A stretch of 64,000 bases of DNA from Ceratobasidium sp. AG-K (GCA_037039685.1 JAWNGF010000001.1:9176001-9240000), one strand, 5' to 3'. Shown: positions 11,957 through 24,091, numbered from the stretch's first letter. Numbers and translations: made by a program. The notes: a model not told the origin generated them from the letters alone.

Positions 11957-13853
11957 TCAGGGGTAGCGGTGCCAGGGCTCGTGCATATAGGCACGCCCCA
12001 ACTCTGTGTCTTCTGGATACTCGAGGGCTGTGTTGACCGATGGAACAAACCAGGCGCGCCCGAGTTCCTCGTTCACCTCTATTCGCGAAAAGGCCGGCTC
12101 GATAGACGAAGACGCTTCTTGCATCAGTGCCCGAATAACTTCCCAATCCACTCTGTACTCCGGATGTGTCTCCGTAGCCAGCGCGGGCATGGGGATGATA
12201 TTTTCTTCTGCGACGTCTGTACCACTATGAGTATCTGGTACCTCAACAAACCAGGACACTCACATCGGGACGATCCATCCGCTCCCATTATTGGATAAAA
12301 TGGCTGGTTGCGTCCGCGGGGCAATGTATCTACACCCACGTCCCGAATCCAGTCTTCCCCTGCCATGCACTTGTAGTCCCATCCAAGTATAACTCCAGTG
12401 TAATGAAACTTGGCGTGACGGAATACGAGTCCAGCCCACCATCGTACGTTGCCCTCGGTTCGACGCTTAGTCACCACCCTTGCTTCTGACTCTCTGAGTC
12501 GAGCGACAGCTATGCGTAGGTGGATTCCAACGGATTGAAACGGATCTCGATCGAGTACTCGGCTTAATGCTTGAGCAAGGACGGGCTCGGTATCGAGAGG
12601 ACATTGTTCTTTGACGACGCTGACCACGCCCCCTATGAATTGAGTCGCATCTGCCGCCTCTGGGCGGGCAATGAGGAACGCCACTGCCGCTGCATATAAT
12701 GCAGCACCGCGCGTTTCGGGAGATAGACTTGTGGTGATCTGGTCATGGACTCGCCTGCATCCAAGTCAGCGCATACAGAATGCGTAACACGGTGGTACGC
12801 ACGTAACGGAATGCAAAATATTATTCGCTGCCCGAAGAATCATCTGCGACAATGTGTTTGACACTCTGATCGAATGACTTGAAGTGAGAATACTGACCTC
12901 GGACGCTACGGCCGGCCCCATCAACGCCCTGTGTTGCCCCTGCGGAACGCCAAGCGATGCCAATTTCAGTCTCATCTCTTCAGAGCCCAAAAAGGGCTGT
13001 CTAGCATAATGAAAGACGTCAACTGCCAGTTTCCGCGGAGGTTGGTCCTGTTCCCAGTTCTCGCTGGGTTCGAGGTGGGGAAGGGCAATCCAGGCGTGAA
13101 CGTGTCCCGGAAACCCAACGGGGGAAGAACGTAGGTTTGGGCCATTTTTTGTACCGCGCTGGCGCGAGCCATCGTCCTATCCTGGCATCAAATCACACTT
13201 TCCATCGTTACTAGGACAAGAATTACGCACCCAAGGGCTTGCTTTGCCCACCACCGCCTCTGAATCCAATCTTCTCTAACCTCCCGCTTGTCTGGTTCCT
13301 CGTCCGTCTGGGTAAAATCGCTGTCGTCCCATTGATCTGTGACATTTTCCCAGCGCTCGCACTTCCATATCCTATCCTCCCTCGCGCACACGTCACGCAA
13401 CTGCGGAGGAACAGCACATGCCGCTTCGGACCTTAGTACGTGCCATGCACCATCTCCAATTTCATTGATTTCCACCACCGAGGCTCCTCTTTTGGATGGT
13501 GTGGTAATTATGGTGTTGAGTAGGGAGAGCACGTGAAGGTCTGTGAGGCGGCGAGCCGTATATCGCTTGTACCATCCTATAATGAGGTCAGTTAATCAAA
13601 AAATTTAGGGCTAATGAGATATGAGAGACAAACCTCCACTTGCCCCCTCGTCTTTCCACATTCTCTCGTACCTCGCTCGATAATGAGTCAACCACAACAC
13701 ATCGGTCCTCGCCACTTCTCCCAGCGCACGCGAGGCAAGCAAGCAAGACAAGAGGGTTTTGACAGAAGCGTCATCGTGTCTTGAGGGTTCCAGCTTAGTG
13801 AGACAATGAAGCACTAGTTCAGGTATACCAACGACTTGAGAGGCGGACGACAT
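11957..13853 (-). CDS. FBXO21-like protein: F-box plus YccV-like (hemimethylated-DNA-binding) domain
   Basis: The start at 13853 is followed at once by an F-box-like segment (GIPELVLHCLTKL, then LLASRALGEVARTDVLWLTHYRARY). The middle carries a helical/transglutaminase-like region (ARPEAADATQFIGGVV, PLDTEPVLAQALSRVL). The C-terminal third has the YccV/HspQ-like fold signature: VFRHAKFHYTGVILGWD, then a C-x-AGEDWI segment and GVDTLPRGRNQPFY, as in human FBXO21. The last intron (about 47 bp, GTGAGT to TACAG) joins DGSSR to YVAEENI, restoring the conserved end, and the stop is at 11957. By family knowledge it acts as a substrate receptor of an SCF ubiquitin ligase; the substrate in fungi is unknown. 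Upstream exon borders (13188-13610) were not all fixed. Confidence 0.78.
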
Positions 13854-14566
13854 GGTACCAGCAGTGGTCGCGAAGAATAGCCCCTATGCAGATATATACA
13901 ATCCGTAAGCCGAAGCAGACCCAGGACGAAATGAAGTGATCTTCGGTTAAAGTCGTAAGCAGTGATCAGCGATCCCGGGCTTGTAGATTTGGCCGTTGGA
14001 GCTAGAACATCCCAGTGGAGCGGGCGCCGGGAGAGGATGGCCAAGAGGGGAAGAACGTAAACTAACAAACAAGGTTGACTCGCGGAAATCCATGCACAAA
14101 CGAGGGTGGAGTTTAAGCCTTGCAAGGAATCTGTGCTTGTTTTTGGTAAGGAGCAATTGGTAGAGATAGGCAAGACTTAGTCAGCGGCCCCGGATAAGTG
14201 GCTAGTTTCAAATTTGCCCTGCCTCAACTGGTTGGCGGAATTATATGCACTGATTCGCGGTAGCGTCTCCACTAAAAATTGCATATGAAACAATTTCCAG
14301 TATAGGTTTACTGGCTCTTATGTTGCAGGAATATTGGGGACTGTATTGAAACTCCTTTACGAGAATTTTCACACAAGTGAACTAAACAACGTGGGGTCTC
14401 ATGATCGCCCGTTCGGGGATTTATCCTTTTAGGTCCAGTGACCGTCCAATGTATAAATATAGTCTCTGAGTCCCGAGCTTGTGTTCATTACACAGTGAAA
14501 CTTAGACTTGTTCCTCTTCTTTTCCTCCTTTCAGGCTCTCAGGAATTCAATATTGGATGGACCAAA
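13854..14566. other. Intergenic, about 710 bp
   Basis: Contains the upstream region of the FBXO21-like gene and the region where the C-terminal part of the truncated NACHT gene ought to be. No coding continuation of the NACHT protein (for example WD40 or TPR repeats) was seen in any frame, nor any RNA gene. Confidence 0.5.
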
Positions 14567-16528
14567 TTACAAGGCTACATCAGGACTTTGAAGCCGGTTA
14601 CATACCTTTCCGTATATTTCTGGGCCACGGTACCTAGTGATGGTCCCGTATAGTTCGTCAATCTCGGCGTGTTTTCTTCCTGAGGTTGATCCCACTGATA
14701 GCATTAGCTTCAAGCGCTGTTTCTGATCCCCAGCCTGTATGTATCGAACTGCTGTGGCCGCATATATGAATAATATACCAGACATGGTGGCCAACTGCTT
14801 GATTTGGGTTCGCTCGACCAACGGTAACTCTTCGCGTAGGTACAGCTCGATGTCGGCTTGCACGTCTGATTGTTTGACTGTATGCAGTTCATAGATGGAG
14901 CGTGAGCTCACGGGCTGTTCCTGGATACCAGTCTGTATGCTTGGCTCAGGCCGACTCGTAACGAAGAACTTGACCGGAAGATCGTGTGCCTCTCGAAGCA
15001 GTATGTCTAGAAATATTTTTGCACTCTTGTTGGCCGTACACTCGTCTAGGGCATCGACAATGATTACGAGTCCCCTCGGCATCTGGTCTTTCACTTGTTG
15101 CAGCGGTTGCTTTATCATCTGTTCGAACTGTGTAGGGATCGTGCGGGAAAGAAGGTCCGGGTCATTCCTCAGTACATTGCAGAGATTAGCCAGGAATTGG
15201 TTTGAAAATCGAGCAAGCTGGTATGCAATCGTGGGTATAATGCGAGCAACTTCCCGACACTCGGCTGTTGTGCGAGTACAAAAGAAGCTCGCGGCAAGTT
15301 GTTTTCTTCTCTCCAGTCTCTGAGCAAAGGTGTATGCAATGGTGGTCTTGCCGGTGCCAGCCATGCCATTCATCCAGCACACTTTCGGGGTATTGGGGTC
15401 GTCTAGCCAAGTATGAAGGTCGGATAGTACGCCGGTGCGAGTTTTTTCAGCGCAGGCTCTGCGATTTATTTCGGTGGATAAACTAGAGTTATAGGCGGCG
15501 AGTTTTGCGGGCTTGATGCCTTCCAGTCGATCATTCTGTTAAGCCCGAACCCCGTGAATCTCAGTTGACTTTAGAAGTAATCTGCTACTTACCTGTTCCT
15601 TGCTTCGGATGTTTAGATCTGTGTCAATCTACGAAGCATTCAGATACGTGTACATATGCGCTCGTACGCTAGTAACACAATCACCTGCAACTGTCGGGAA
15701 ATGGCCTTGATATATTGGTCGCACTTCGTAAGCGCTTCTCCAACCTGCTCCGCTTGGATGAGGCGTCCGATTGAGTCTTGCGCTTGGATCTTCGCGATGA
15801 CATCTACTTGGTTTTGGATTGATCTAAACGGGGATCGTATTAATCTCTGCCCTGTATTTAATGTGGATATGAGACGCACTGTATTTGTTCAACGATGAAG
15901 TCCATCATCGAGGATGCCGTCATCCCAGGCAAGTGTCGGCCAAGCGTTTCACTCATAATCTTGAGTTCGCGAACCAACGGCTCGCACTCTTCTTGGTTCT
16001 TGGTGGCTTCCTGCATACCAGATTGAAAGTAATCAGTTGACGCTTTTCGATGTACTATAGTGAGTGCACTCGCCTCAAGCGCATTGAAACCCGATAGCAA
16101 ACCCCGACTACGGATTGGAGGGGTGGGAAAAACCCGGCGCTGGTGTGTAGCGCACGGAGGGCCATGTTCAGTCCACCCCATGCGATAGCCCTACTTGGAG
16201 CTGGCTGGGGGCCGCTGAGCGCTACCGGAATATGTAATGACGGGGCCGGTGATGCAGACGCTGGGAGCGCAAGCGCAGCTATAGAGTGGACAGGAGATGG
16301 CGGCGCTGAAATGGGCCGCTTCGGCATAGGTGAGAGTGCGACTGGCGCCTGTAGAGCGGCGCTCGACAGTCCAGACGCAGGAGGTGATAACACAACTGTA
16401 GGCGGGACTGGAGTAGTAGGCCTCGAGGGAGGAGCTGATGGCGATGGCGATCCGAATGCTTTGTTCCATGCGCGGGCGGCACTGGCTCGAATTCCTTTGG
16501 ACTTTGACTTTGACTTTGACATCCTCAT
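14567..16528 (-). pseudogene. NACHT-type P-loop NTPase, frameshifted and C-terminally truncated
   Basis: The N-terminal exon starts with a Lys/Ser-rich stretch, a Pro/Ala-rich linker, then AWGGLNMALRALHTSAG, the helical start typical of Agaricomycete NACHT receptors. A coiled-coil region follows (15640-16060). The NTPase has Walker A GMAGTGKTT (near 15345) and Walker B GLVIIVDALDEC, then FFVTSRPEPS as a sensor-like motif. Two defects are visible: near 16100 the frame changes inside a G-run (four Gs; five would keep the frame), and the protein stops at 14567 shortly after the IDELYGTI helix, where family members continue for several hundred residues of winged-helix and repeat sensor domains. 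Such NLR-like proteins serve in self/non-self recognition in fungi. This copy is probably dead. Confidence 0.72.
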
Positions 16529-16801
16529 AGACTGTGGTAGAGGGCGTCAAACACATAAGAAATTTGCATTTGTGACTATATCAGGACATGGCTGTGCATG
16601 GACCTGAACACCAGGCATAAGGCCTAAAATGGGTTGTTCGGATTGTTACGCGTTCATTCCCGAGTGTAAAGCACCGTAACGCGTAGCGTAACGAATAGCA
16701 CAGCCACGATCTCCCGCGTTAGTTGCACCGTGGATGTGCGTTGCACGCCATTTGCACGGATTACCGAATCAAATACCATAAATACTATATATGCACTATA
16801 T

Positions 16802-17453
16802 CTACATATGATCCTCGATAATCTTTGCAGCTCGGTGGAGGCTTGGGAGAATATCTATGCCGTTCCCATGTTGCATGTGATTAGCCCTTAGCCTTCCCCC
16901 GGAGAAGGCGCGTTCGGTATCAACAGGGGATGCTGTAATAGATACCAATGTGTTAATAAACGTGGTGATTAGATTGGAGGAATTAACATACTGGGCGCTT
17001 CGGATTCGTTGTCGGCCAGAACTGCAAATCCGCGTTGGCCGCCACACGACCGAGCGGCTACAAGTAGATTCCGCCTGCCGTCACAGTTCCGCATGCGGTC
17101 CCTAGTGAGGGGACCATGGTTCGGCTCGTGAAACCTACAGCTCAACTGGATGATAAGTCTCTCAGGCTCGCCATTCTCGTTGTGAAAACGCTCGAGAGAG
17201 GGCTCATAATGGTTGTACGCCGAGGATCGCCATACATCTGCAGCGGCATCTAGTAAGAGTCGATATTAAAATGAATCCGTAATAGAATAATATAAGTGCA
17301 CGTATCCGAAATCTCTCGGTCACTATAATCCCATACCTCGACGTCAGACAATAAAATAAGGCCCTTGCGGTGCTTTGCACGAGGGCGGGTTGCCCCCAAA
17401 GGAGCAGGGCGTTTGTTGAAGGTATTGGGTGCAGGGAGAGATTGGCGAGGCAT
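16802..17453 (-). mobile_element. hAT element relic: N-terminal finger and C-terminal dimerisation motif, catalytic core missing
   Basis: Minus-strand exons start at 17453 with a basic N-terminus, continue at about 17250-17045 (a segment with spaced Cys/His residues, resembling a degenerate BED-like finger) and, after a GTATGT...TTACAG intron, reach a C-terminal exon with SPVDTERAFSGGRLRANHMQH, the conserved hAT dimerisation signature. The two exons join in frame to a stop at 16802. The roughly 400 residues with the catalytic DDE core that should lie between them are absent, so this is an internally deleted derivative that could not transpose by itself. Terminal inverted repeats and the 8-bp target duplication were not identified. 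Confidence 0.65.
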
Positions 17454-17890
17454 TGTTGAGTGGTATTTTTTCGAAGCTCAAGGAGGTTCGAGCGACGCCC
17501 CTACGGTCCGACTGGAGTCACTCTTATATACTGTATGCATACACTTTGGGTAGGGGTTATATCACGCAAATTTCGGGCGCATATATTCATATTTAGTAGC
17601 CTATAGCGAGGAGGCAGACAGCGAGCGCTGGTTCATGTACGTCACGCGCAGCGGGCCCCACTGTCCCTCACATCCGCGCGCACAGCACGGATAACGTCCC
17701 TAAATTCCGAGTTCGTGCGGTTAGCGTTACATAAACACCCCACGCTTTGCTCACTCCCAACCCGACCCGGACCCGCAAATTTGCCGTGGTCATTATCCGA
17801 CATCCCGTGCGCCGTTTTAGGCCCTAACCAGGCAGAATGAAGTTGGTTCAGGCCTCATGTGACATGATGTCACGACACGCGACAACCACC
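17454..17890. other. Intergenic, about 440 bp
   Basis: Between the hAT relic and the unknown plus-strand ORF. It has a TATATA-like stretch near 17525 and a GC-rich block near 17640-17780. Nothing else can be supported. Confidence 0.4.
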
Positions 17891-17976
17891 ATGTCTCCCA
17901 AGTCCAAAGCAAAAAAAGAAGTTGTCTCGACGCTATACGTGCCGATTCCCCATCGCTGCCGCCTACTACATCGCAT

Positions 17977-18450
17977 TTGCCTGCCTCTTTCCACGAGGTG
18001 GATAATCCCACCAAACCGAGTCCCGAAATCGAATGGGAGACTGACCGTGACGATATCGATCCTGAACTTCAGGATGAAGTCGATGCCGAGGACGTTCTTG
18101 ACGACCTCAACTACCAAGCTCGCAAAATCCACGAGAGCTTTTCTAAACTCATGGACAGCTCAAATCACGAGTTGACTGATCAAATTTTCAGCCGTGAGCG
18201 GTACCGCAATATGCTAGGCCTTGTTGCCGCCGATCTAGTCGAAACGATTGAAAAGATATCGTACATCCAGGACATGTACGGTGCAGTCGAGCTTATAAAG
18301 GACCGGGACGTTTGTGTCGTTGACGCCCTCTCGCGGTACGCTGACCGCCCCGAAATGCGCCACCCGTCTGCCCCGCCGAAGGTCAAGCGTTCCACCCTGA
18401 GGACGATGGTTGGGGGTAGGATCGCTTTCAAAACCCTGGGGAATGATTGA
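17977..18450 (+). CDS. Unrecognised acidic/helical ORF with a foreign 3' end
   Basis: An open frame of 157 codons from 17977. It is acidic at the start (WETDRDDIDPELQDEVDAED) and then strongly helical with regular Leu/Ile spacing. The frame is open further upstream but has no ATG; the ATG at 17891 (MSPKSK) lies in another frame separated by a run of seven As, and one more A would join the two. The last 20 or so codons are the antisense of an FAD-monooxygenase fragment, so the natural C-terminus is missing. I do not recognise the family. It is probably a gene fragment; expression cannot be judged. Confidence 0.35.
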   Translation: MPASFHEVDNPTKPSPEIEWETDRDDIDPELQDEVDAEDVLDDLNYQARKIHESFSKLMDSSNHELTDQIFSRERYRNMLGLVAADLVETIEKISYIQDMYGAVELIKDRDVCVVDALSRYADRPEMRHPSAPPKVKRSTLRTMVGGRIAFKTLGND

Positions 18451-18525
18451 GTTTTTGACGAGGAGACGAGCAAGGGTTAGACCCGCTGGGCCAGCACCGA
18501 TGATAGCAATGCGAGGATGAAACAT
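18388..18525 (-). pseudogene. 5' fragment of an FAD-dependent monooxygenase
   Basis: From the ATG at 18525 the frame gives RIAIIGAGPAGLTLARLL, a dinucleotide-binding fold with GxGxxG, followed by FESDPTPNHRPQGGTLDL, the FAD-binding strand and loop of class A flavin monooxygenases. After LDL the match to the family ends abruptly (about 18388) and the frame runs on antisense to the unknown ORF until a stop at 18235. About 45 of an expected 400 residues remain. The start region is well preserved, with a TATA box at the right distance, so the breakpoint is probably recent. Confidence 0.72.
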
Positions 18526-18607
18526 GGCTAAAGCAAAGTATTTTCAAAAGGCGTAGACGATGTGAAGAGAACTCTGAGGTTTTGTGGTAGTCCCTCGGTG
18601 GTCTGCT

Positions 18608-18615
18608 CTTATATA
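18608..18615 (-). promoter_or_regulatory. TATA box of the FAD-monooxygenase fragment
   Basis: TATATAAG on the minus strand, about 85 bp upstream of the ATG at 18525, followed by a pyrimidine-rich leader. Confidence 0.55.
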
Positions 18616-19343
18616 CCCTCAAGGCGCCGGAATACACATGGGACGGTTTGTGTACATATATCGCACAGCCAACCCTTCGGCATGTCGCATGTACGTACAG
18701 GCAGGCAGGTGGTTCCTGTAACTGGTTTTCATTAGTGCATTGCAGAGGGTAGTAATATTATATGCTGCGCCGCGATCACTGAGGTACCAAGATCAGGCTA
18801 ACATACACTTACTGGCGGTTTCTATTATAGATATATGCGCTACCCAAATACACCTCCCACATTAAGAAATGGAGGATTACGCGGACACGTTCAGACGTGC
18901 CGTCGGATCAGGTATCGTTGATGGCTCGAGAGTCGTGTGATAGATTCCCGCCGAACATTGCGCGTCCCCAGCCATGGACTTGATACAGAAACCATATCAG
19001 TCGAACGGTTCAACGTTCCCGTGGCGGTGCGGGTGCATCCCATATTATTCTAACGCCGAATCATGGGGAAAGTAGTGGGTCAAAAATATTATTGCAATGG
19101 TACGCGAGTTGATCTTCGGCAAAGGGCAATGGATCAGAACCTCTATCATATACCGCAGCACTTGGGTCAATAGTCGGCGATTTACTTTGAGTTGAAACTC
19201 AAAGCCTTGAGCCTCCCGGTGAGTATATGCGCTTATTTCAAGGTCATATACAGCACCAATGGCGCGCCCATTTCTCGGCCGAAGCGCCAAACCAATAATT
19301 ACACCCAGCTTCTACACCTCCAATTCAAACCAAATTCGACACA
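18616..19343. other. Intergenic, about 730 bp
   Basis: Upstream region of the homoserine dehydrogenase gene. I see no RNA gene, clear repeat or coding remnant. A CT/CA-rich leader precedes the ATG at 19344. Confidence 0.45.
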
Positions 19344-20566
19344 ATGCCTATCAATGTAGCAATCGTGGGCGTTGGCCTAGTGGGCTCAGAGACTATTGCC
19401 CAGCTTGCTAGACTAACCTCGCAATTTCGCCTCGTCGCACTCTCCAACTCGAAGAAGCTCCTGTTCAACCCATCGGGCGTATCACTCTCGTCATGGCAAT
19501 CTGAACTCGCGGCATCGAGCGCGACTCCTGATCTCGAGCAACTCACGAGGTCGTTGATCGGGATTCAGGGCAATGGAGAGAGGGTTGCGCTGGTGGATAA
19601 TACGTCCTCGGATGCGGTTGCGGCGTTGTATCCTTCGTTTTTGAGTGCGGGAATCGACGTTGTTACGCCCAACAAGAAGGCCTATTCGTCGGATTTGGGA
19701 TTGTATCAGAGGATCAAGGATGCGAGTGCTCAGGCTGGGTCGAGGTATCTGAACGAGTCGACTGTAGGCGCTGGACTGCCGATCATCTCAACTCTGAAGG
19801 ACCTGATTGCAACTGGAGACAAGGTGAGTCGCGCAAACCTATTATGTCGCCTCTCATACTTAGAAGGAGTAGATCATCAAAATCGAAGGAGTACTTTCCG
19901 GAACTCTGAGCTACATCTTCAACGAATACTCCAAGCCTGGAGGGGGAGACTCGTCATTCTCGTCCATCGTTAAAGTCGCGCGCGAAAAGGGATACACCGT
20001 AAGTCCCCCCATTAGCCTACATAGCAGACACTTGAAATTGTATCACATATAGGAGCCCCATCCAGGAGATGATCTCAACGGCGCTGACGTAGCCCGAAAA
20101 CTCACCATCCTCTCGCGCATGATCCCCGAACTCGCCTCGTCCCTGCCACAAGGATACAAGTCCGTATCCATCACTTCACTCGTACCTCATGCATTGGCCA
20201 ACGTCTCGTCTGGGGACGACCTTATCGCTCGTCTGCCCGAGTTTGATGCTGAGCCTGCCAAATTGCGAGATGATGCTGCGAAAGAGGGCAAGGTGTTGAG
20301 GTATGCGGGTGTAATTGATGTCAAGAGTGGGACGATCAAGGCTGCTTTGGAAAAGTGAGTGCGGAGACGTGATGTAATAGGATAGGACTGATGGTGGCGA
20401 TAGATACCCTGTTGATCACCCGTTCGCGACCGCACTTGGGGGATCAGACAATATCATCGCATTCCACACGGAGCGATACAGCCCTCGCCCGTTAATTATA
20501 CAGGGCGCGGGAGCTGGAGCGGCCGTAACAGCAATGGGAGTCGTGAGCGACTTGCTCAAACTGTAG
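19344..20566 (+). CDS. HOM6: Homoserine dehydrogenase
   Basis: Four exons (19344-19823, 19873-19998, 20053-20354, 20404-20566) with GT-AG introns of 49-54 bp join to 356 codons, the usual length of fungal HOM6. The N-terminus is a Rossmann fold (VAIVGVGLVGSE, GxGxxG). It is followed by DNTSSDAVAALYPSFL, VVTPNKKA (the conserved NKK of the nucleotide/substrate site), NESTVGAGLPII, and the catalytic-domain motif GVLSGTLSYIFNEY with EPHPGDDLNGADVARKL. The C-terminus has GGSDNIIAFHTERY and ends QGAGAGAAVTAMGVVSDLLKL. The enzyme reduces aspartate semialdehyde to homoserine with NAD(P)H in the cytosol, the branch point to threonine and methionine. All catalytic-domain signatures are present and no defect is seen. 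Confidence 0.96.
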
Positions 20567-20640
20567 CTATAGACTAAGCTCGAATAAATCAATTGAATTC
20601 AATGGGTATCGAATAAACAAATTCAAAGGTATATCTAAGT

Positions 20641-22389
20641 TCACTCAAAGCGCACCGTCGCCTCGCGTCCCTTGCGGTCAATCTTTAGCAACTTCTTCGC
20701 CACACATGCATAGAGTGCTTTGATGCCAAGTCCTGATGCGCTTTCGCTTTCTCCTTCTTTTCCGGCGAGTGCTGTTCGAACGGCTGGAAGAGGCGATGGC
20801 CCTTCGCGAAGGAGGTAGAGGAGGAGTGTGGCGGTGAGGACGGTTTGAGCAGAGGCGGGTTCAGTGGGGTTGGCAGTAGAGGACGCGACCGAAGGAGCGG
20901 GCGAGGAAGGCGCGCCTGCGAGTGATTGGGAAGCAATGGTTTGGAGGATTGATCTGGACCTAATATCAGGGCAGATGCGCAGGATGGGGCAATGGACTTA
21001 CGCAGTTTCCGCAACACCTGGCGCAGGCGTGTCCGTACCATAATTTGAAGTTGGAACGAGGACTTTGCCAACCGTAGACCAAATGAGCGCCTGTAAATCT
21101 AATTAAATTGGGAACAAAATAAAAAATAAAATTACATACGGCATTGGCTTCCGTCTCGGGTGTGACCTTGACTTCCTGGGTTGGGGCAGGTGCAGGTGTA
21201 GGTGCGGGTTTCGGTTTCGGTTCGGCGGCAGGTTTAGGCGGTGGGGGTGTAGGTTCACGGGGAGGCGCAGCGACAGGAGTCGGCGCGGGGGCAGGTGTAG
21301 GTGCAGGGGGATGCGCCGCCAAGGAACTAGTAGACCTCAACGGTGGAGCCGAACTCACGGGCGACGCGGGTGGGGACAACCCAACTGCAGGGGGAATGGC
21401 AAGCACAACTGTCGCGTCCACTCCATCGCCTTCATCCTCGCCCTCGTCGCCCCACACCGAATCCACCCCCACCGGTTCGTCGGGTTCTGTAGGCCCAGCG
21501 GAGCTCAAGATCGAATCGTCGGCCCATTGGGGTGGTCCTTCGTCGACTAGGGACTCGCCCACGCCAGACGAGAGGTGCATAGAGATATTGGTTGTCGCGT
21601 CTGGATCGGCGCGAGTGAGGAACGGGTTAGGAATTTTGCCTCCGCCAGGGCGCGTGCGAGTTCGCGCGGCTGCGGTGGGCGTGGAGATAGGAGCGGCAGT
21701 TTGCTGGATTGCGCGCGTACGCTTTTTGGTGAGTTGTTCGCGGAGGGCGTCTCTCTGGCGCCAAGTCAGTATAAATCAGTATACGGGGAAGGTGGACTTA
21801 CGCGTCGTTTGGCAGCAGCTAGTTGCGCCTCGAGTTTAACTACAATCTTTTCTTCGTCCTTGGCGGACGGGAGTTCTGGTTCGTCGGGCGCGAGTTCAGG
21901 GCCAGACGACTTGAGTTCCTCGAGCTCGTCTTCAAGTAGCGAGATACGACTCCGAACCTCTGACGTGCGATCAAGCAGCTGGTCGATATGCCCTCGAGCG
22001 CGTGGCATCGATCCACTAACTCTTTTAAGTACACCACCACCAAACCCGACCTGGACTCACTAATTATCCACCAACCGCGAAGCGGCATCCAACAACACGT
22101 CCACATCTACCTCTCGTTCGGGTACCGGCGGCGCACCACCCACCCCAGTATTCAACGGCACCGCAATAGGTCTGACGTCCACCGGACCCTTGACACCACC
22201 CACATCCACACTCCGATGCGTAAACAACGTCTGCTCGCCCTCGTCTGCGTCACGTATAATATCAGTAATCACGTGTTTCCCGAGTACGGCGTCTGTAAAC
22301 GGTCCGACGTCTGTAATCGTACGGTTCGAGGCGGTGAGAATGTCATCGGTCGAGAGCGAGAGACGCGAGAGAGAGTCGAGCAGGCCCAT
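20641..22389 (-). CDS. DASH (Dam1) complex subunit SPC34-like protein with long low-complexity tail
   Basis: The start at 22389 opens an N-terminus whose segment PFTDAVLGKHVITDIIRD, followed by ADEGEQTLF, matches the SPC34 signature (FTNA-L--HDIT-LIRDTE-HE-ALF). Next comes DVDVLLDAASRLVDNYGSM, again as in SPC34, and a coiled coil (ISLLEDELEELK). The first intron is at about 22010-22055. Unlike yeast SPC34, a long Pro/Ala-rich and acidic region follows (21140-21580), then a C-terminal helical segment ending at a TGA at 20641-20643. SPC34 belongs to the ring complex that couples kinetochores to microtubule plus ends. The family call rests on the N-terminal 150 residues; the tail might be specific to this lineage. 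It is transcribed divergently from histone H3. Confidence 0.62.
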
Positions 22390-22922
22390 CGTGTCTGATT
22401 GGTGTAGACGAATTTAGAGTTTTGACTCAAGGAGATGTGACTAGGTATGAGTGTATGCGGTCCCGTAGATTACCTGGCTGTATGCAGTGTTGCAGGTACT
22501 GCGATTAGGGTTGTGGAGTGAGTCGGGATTTGGCGACGCGTTCCGGCCCTGGATCAGGGTTCGGTGGCGGAGGACATCACGTGACGTACGATGACGAGCC
22601 TGAACTTGACAAAAAGCAGAAAATATGCTCAGTAAAGCGTCGATAAGCCTATCTGTACAACTCGAAGTCATTTTCCGCAGTTTATTGGAATCATTTTGAT
22701 GGCAAGAACTGAACTCCACCAGCTCTCCGGCGCCAAGTCGCATCCGGAATCTTTGTTTTTCGATTCTGCCGGATCACGTGCGCCTCAGTTATGTTGTTTA
22801 CGTGGGCTTGGTACCCACCCGAGCAAGTCTTGAATAAAAGGAGATGGTCAAACGTCCAGACTTGTCCATCACCACCACCACACGAATCCCCACCACACCT
22901 AAAAACTCCACTAAAACACATA
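22390..22922. promoter_or_regulatory. Divergent promoter region between the SPC34-like gene and histone H3
   Basis: 533 bp with no coding remnant between two divergently transcribed genes, one kinetochore-related and one encoding a histone. It should hold both promoters. No TATA box stands out. A pyrimidine/CA-rich stretch (22860-22920) leads to the H3 start. Confidence 0.45.
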
Positions 22923-23499
<577 letters not shown>

Positions 23500-24091
23500 A
23501 CAATCTCTCTGCTGTTGTTAGCGATCGCTTATTATTGTTGGCTGTATCCCATGTATACTACTGTCTAGTTATCAATCCATTTTTTCTCCTCGGAACTGTG
23601 TTGAGTGTCTTGTTGAAAGTCAGGGGAAGGTTAGGGCGCGATTTGTGTTGGATTTGGACTAGTCTGTGATTTTAATTGGAGGGCTCCTGTTGACTTGGCC
23701 TCTGCTGGTCACACCTGCGGTATTGCGACAGTACAGGCTGTGCTTCATTGTGTTCCTCGGACACGCGGCAAGCGCATTGCACGTTGCGACGATCGCTGGT
23801 TGGTGCCACATCGAGATCATGTGGCTATGTCGAGAAGCCAAGATTCCCGTTTGGTCATCCCATCATTGGTGTCATTGTGTTGATTTTTGTGCACGGTTTA
23901 TTTGGTGGCGCAACTAGATTCCTGTTCACGCGGATAGAGTGGTGATCATGTTTACGATAAATGTGATTATGCCGAGTGGCTAGATGGTTACATTTCATGC
24001 ACCCAACGCTCGACCCCTATCCAAACTGTAGAATCAAGTCGTTCAAGCCACCCCAACACATCCATTCAGCTTCTCAATTATCCAAATACGT
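23500..24091. other. Intergenic, 3' regions of H3 and the CHCHD2-like gene
   Basis: About 590 bp between convergent genes. It is rich in T runs and contains no convincing gene. A short tRNA-like A-box lookalike near 23970 was examined and rejected. Confidence 0.45.

Noticed and set aside
21144..21839. Long plus-strand open frame rich in Gly/Ala/Val
   Set aside because: Antisense of the Pro/Ala-rich region of the SPC34-like gene; composition-driven.
23955..24035. tRNA-like stretch (GCCGAGTGGCTAGATGGTTA and CTCGACCCC)
   Set aside because: The A-box and B-box lookalikes are present but no acceptor stem pairs and the anticodon arm cannot be drawn.
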